Positions 62,017-64,000 of a DNA stretch of 64,000 nucleotides are shown here, piece by piece. The notes under the pieces were generated by a model. That model had not been told where the DNA came from and ran no database searches. It saw only the letters and a list, made by a program, of their open reading frames with translations. Position numbers and translations under genes: made by a program. The stretch covers positions 3,764,501 through 3,828,500 of the forward strand of contig NZ_CP092480.1 in assembly GCF_022429645.1 (NCBI RefSeq). The letters run 5' to 3'. Position 1 is the first letter of the stretch; every line of letters begins with the position of its first letter. The stretch comes from Lutibacter sp. A80. Its GTDB lineage: Bacteria > Bacteroidota > Bacteroidia > Flavobacteriales > Flavobacteriaceae.

Positions 62017-64000
62017 TTGGCATCAAAAAATTTCACCGAAAGAATAAACTTTGCATCAGCTAAATTGGTAACTGAATATCCAGATTTTTTAGATATTCAG
62101 GTTAAATCGTTTCAAGATTTTTTCCAATTAAAAACTAAAGCTGACGAACGAAGTACCGAAGGGTTATATAAAACCTTCCTAGACAACTTCCCAATTACAG
62201 ATACTCGTAACCAATTTGTGTTAGAGTTCATAGATTACTTTGTAGATCCTCCTCGATATTCTATTCAAGAATGTATCGAAAGAGGTCTTACTTATTGCGT
62301 GCCCTTAAAAGCACGTTTAAAATTGTACTGTACAGATCCAGAACATGAAGATTTTGAAACTATTGTTCAAGATGTATATTTAGGTACAATTCCTTATATG
62401 ACAAACAGTGGTACTTTTGTTATTAATGGAGCAGAAAGGGTCGTTGTTTCTCAATTACACCGTTCTCCTGGAGTATTCTTTGGTCAGTCGTTCCATGCAA
62501 ACGGAACAAAATTATATTCTGCAAGAGTAATTCCTTTTAAAGGTTCTTGGATAGAGTTTGCAACAGATATCAATCAAGTAATGTATGCTTATATTGATAG
62601 AAAGAAAAAATTACCTGTAACAACATTGTTTAGAGCAATTGGTTACGAAAGAGATAAAGATATTCTTGAAATTTTTGACCTTGCTGAAGAAATTAAAGTT
62701 TCAAAAAGTGGGCTTAAAAAAGTATTAGGTAGAAAATTAGCTGCTCGTGTTTTAAAAACATGGTTTGAAGATTTTGTTGATGAAGATACTGGAGAAGTTG
62801 TTTCTATTGAAAGAAATGAAATTGTATTAGATAGAGATACAATTTTAGAAAAAGAACAAACTGAAGAAATTATAGAGTCTGGTGCGAGAACTATTTTGCT
62901 TCATAAGGAAGATAATGAAATGGCAGATTATGCTATTATTCATAACACCTTGCAAAAAGATCCAACAAACTCTGAAAAAGAAGCTGTTGAACATATTTAT
63001 AGACAGTTACGTAATGCTGAACCGCCAGATTTTGAAACGGCAAAAGGTATTATTGATAAATTATTCTTCTCTGAACAACGTTATAACTTAGGAGAAGTTG
63101 GACGTTACAGAATGAATAAAAAACTTGGTTTAAACGAAGATATTAATCAGAAAGTTTTAACTAAAGTTGATATTATTACAATTATTAAAAACTTAATAAA
63201 ATTAGTTAATTCTAAAGCTGAAGTTGATGATATTGACCACTTATCTAATCGTCGTGTTAGAACTGTTGGTGAACAATTAGCAAGTCAGTTTGGTGTTGGT
63301 TTATCTCGTATGGCCCGTACTATTCGTGAACGTATGAATGTACGTGACAATGAGGTATTTACACCTATAGATTTAATTAATGCGAAAACATTATCTTCAG
63401 TAATTAATTCATTCTTTGGAACAAATCAGTTGTCTCAATTTATGGATCAAACAAATCCATTAGCAGAGATTACTCACAAACGTAGGTTATCTGCATTAGG
63501 ACCTGGAGGTTTATCTAGAGAAAGAGCTGGTTTTGAGGTTCGTGATGTTCACTATACACATTATGGACGTTTATGTCCTATTGAAACACCAGAGGGACCA
63601 AATATTGGGTTAATTTCTTCTTTAGCAGTTTTTGCGAAAGTTAATAATTTAGGATTTATTGAAACTCCATATAGAGAAGTTATCGATGGTAATGTTAATA
63701 TTACTGAAGAACCTAGATATTTAAGTGCAGAAGAAGAAGAAGGAATGAAATTTGCACAGTCTAACCTTCCTATAGATGAGACTGGTAAATTTACTGTTGA
63801 TAAAATTATTGTACGTGAAGAAGCTGATTATCCTGTTGTAGAGCCAGATAAAGTAAACTTTATGGATGTTGCTCCAAATCAGATAGCATCTATTTCTGCA
63901 TCTTTAATTCCATTCTTGGAACATGATGATGCGAATAGAGCATTGATGGGATCGAATATGATGCGTCAGGCGGTACCTTTATTAAAACCAGAATCACCAA
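62017..64000 (+). CDS. rpoB: RNA polymerase beta subunit, N-terminal part
   Basis: The frame is open from a TTG at 62017 to the right edge (about 661 residues; the rest lies outside). The start is set by the conserved [24 protein letters not shown], for which TTG is the only suitable codon. The rifampicin region is wild type: [20 protein letters not shown] followed by [15 protein letters not shown], with the Asp, His, Arg and Ser residues whose change gives resistance all unaltered. No frameshift is seen. Confidence 0.96.
   Translation, partial: MASKNFTERINFASAKLVTEYPDFLDIQVKSFQDFFQLKTKADERSTEGLYKTFLDNFPITDTRNQFVLEFIDYFVDPPRYSIQECIERGLTYCVPLKARLKLYCTDPEHEDFETIVQDVYLGTIPYMTNSGTFVINGAERVVVSQLHRSPGVFFGQSFHANGTKLYSARVIPFKGSWIEFATDINQVMYAYIDRKKKLPVTTLFRAIGYERDKDILEIFDLAEEIKVSKSGLKKVLGRKLAARVLKTWFEDFVDEDTGEVVSIERNEIVLDRDTILEKEQTEEIIESGARTILLHKEDNEMADYAIIHNTLQKDPTNSEKEAVEHIYRQLRNAEPPDFETAKGIIDKLFFSEQRYNLGEVGRYRMNKKLGLNEDINQKVLTKVDIITIIKNLIKLVNSKAEVDDIDHLSNRRVRTVGEQLASQFGVGLSRMARTIRERMNVRDNEVFTPIDLINAKTLSSVINSFFGTNQLSQFMDQTNPLAEITHKRRLSALGPGGLSRERAGFEVRDVHYTHYGRLCPIETPEGPNIGLISSLAVFAKVNNLGFIETPYREVIDGNVNITEEPRYLSAEEEEGMKFAQSNLPIDETGKFTVDKIIVREEADYPVVEPDKVNFMDVAPNQIASISASLIPFLEHDDANRALMGSNMMRQAVPLLKPESP

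Overview
The window is chromosomal, AT-rich, gene-dense DNA from a member of the Bacteroidota, most likely the family Flavobacteriaceae. Three things point there. Recognisable -7 promoter elements of the Bacteroidota type (TAnnTTTG) precede many genes. Shine-Dalgarno sequences are absent except at rpsU. Several gene neighbourhoods are typical of the group: rsfS-ftsH-LUD-cdsA-psd, NUDIX/pyrE, and arginine decarboxylase-agmatinase-deoxyhypusine-synthase-like. Genus cannot be fixed from sequence alone. I saw no prophage, insertion sequence, CRISPR array or integrative element; this is core genome.

Layout. Bases 1-7200 hold the end of a DUF349 gene, then a leftward seven-gene operon (rsfS, ftsH, LUD protein, cdsA, psd, acyl-CoA-binding protein, YceI lipoprotein), with birA divergent from it. 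Bases 7200-15200 hold pyrE back-to-back with a NUDIX gene, a SulP transporter, an RluE-type pseudouridine synthase, topB and lpxD. Bases 15200-25300 hold an alpha/beta hydrolase, a DUF1853 protein, an M14 peptidase, coaD-ddl, a PASTA protein with an RluD-type synthase, a CAT-like acyltransferase, a divergent glyoxalase/HxlR pair, a decayed hydrolase fragment and yaaA. Bases 25600-29300 hold a polyamine operon. Bases 29300-38200 hold a DUF2853 gene, serine dehydratase, dnaK, a nitronate monooxygenase, a type II NADH dehydrogenase, a Tat-exported dienelactone hydrolase and a TIGR01777 epimerase.

Bases 38200-43600 hold a four-subunit ferredoxin-dependent 2-oxoacid oxidoreductase operon beside a fused E1 2-oxoacid dehydrogenase. 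These are two chemically different ways of oxidising 2-oxoacids, and the first carries a tandem FNR-like operator. Bases 43700-55300 hold an M1-like outer-membrane protein, a LOG protein, uvrA, a PspC/potassium-channel pair, an AGCS symporter, a helix-hairpin-helix protein and an acyl-CoA dehydrogenase. Bases 55500-64000 are the translation/transcription core: rpsU, xerC, hpf, four tRNAs (Thr-Tyr-Gly-Thr), tuf, tRNA-Trp, secE, nusG, rplK, rplA, rplJ, rplL and the start of rpoB, in the order found across distant bacteria.

I did not find a wholly new defence or mobile system. The most notable signals are: a deoxyhypusine-synthase-like enzyme in a polyamine operon that lacks the catalytic lysine; tandem FNR-type sites placed about -42 and -60 from the predicted start of the oxidoreductase operon; overlapping face-to-face promoters for pyrE and the NUDIX gene; terminator hairpins written into the last codons of genes at convergent junctions; a perfect Shine-Dalgarno only at rpsU; and an M1-peptidase-like protein without zinc ligands fused to a predicted outer-membrane barrel.
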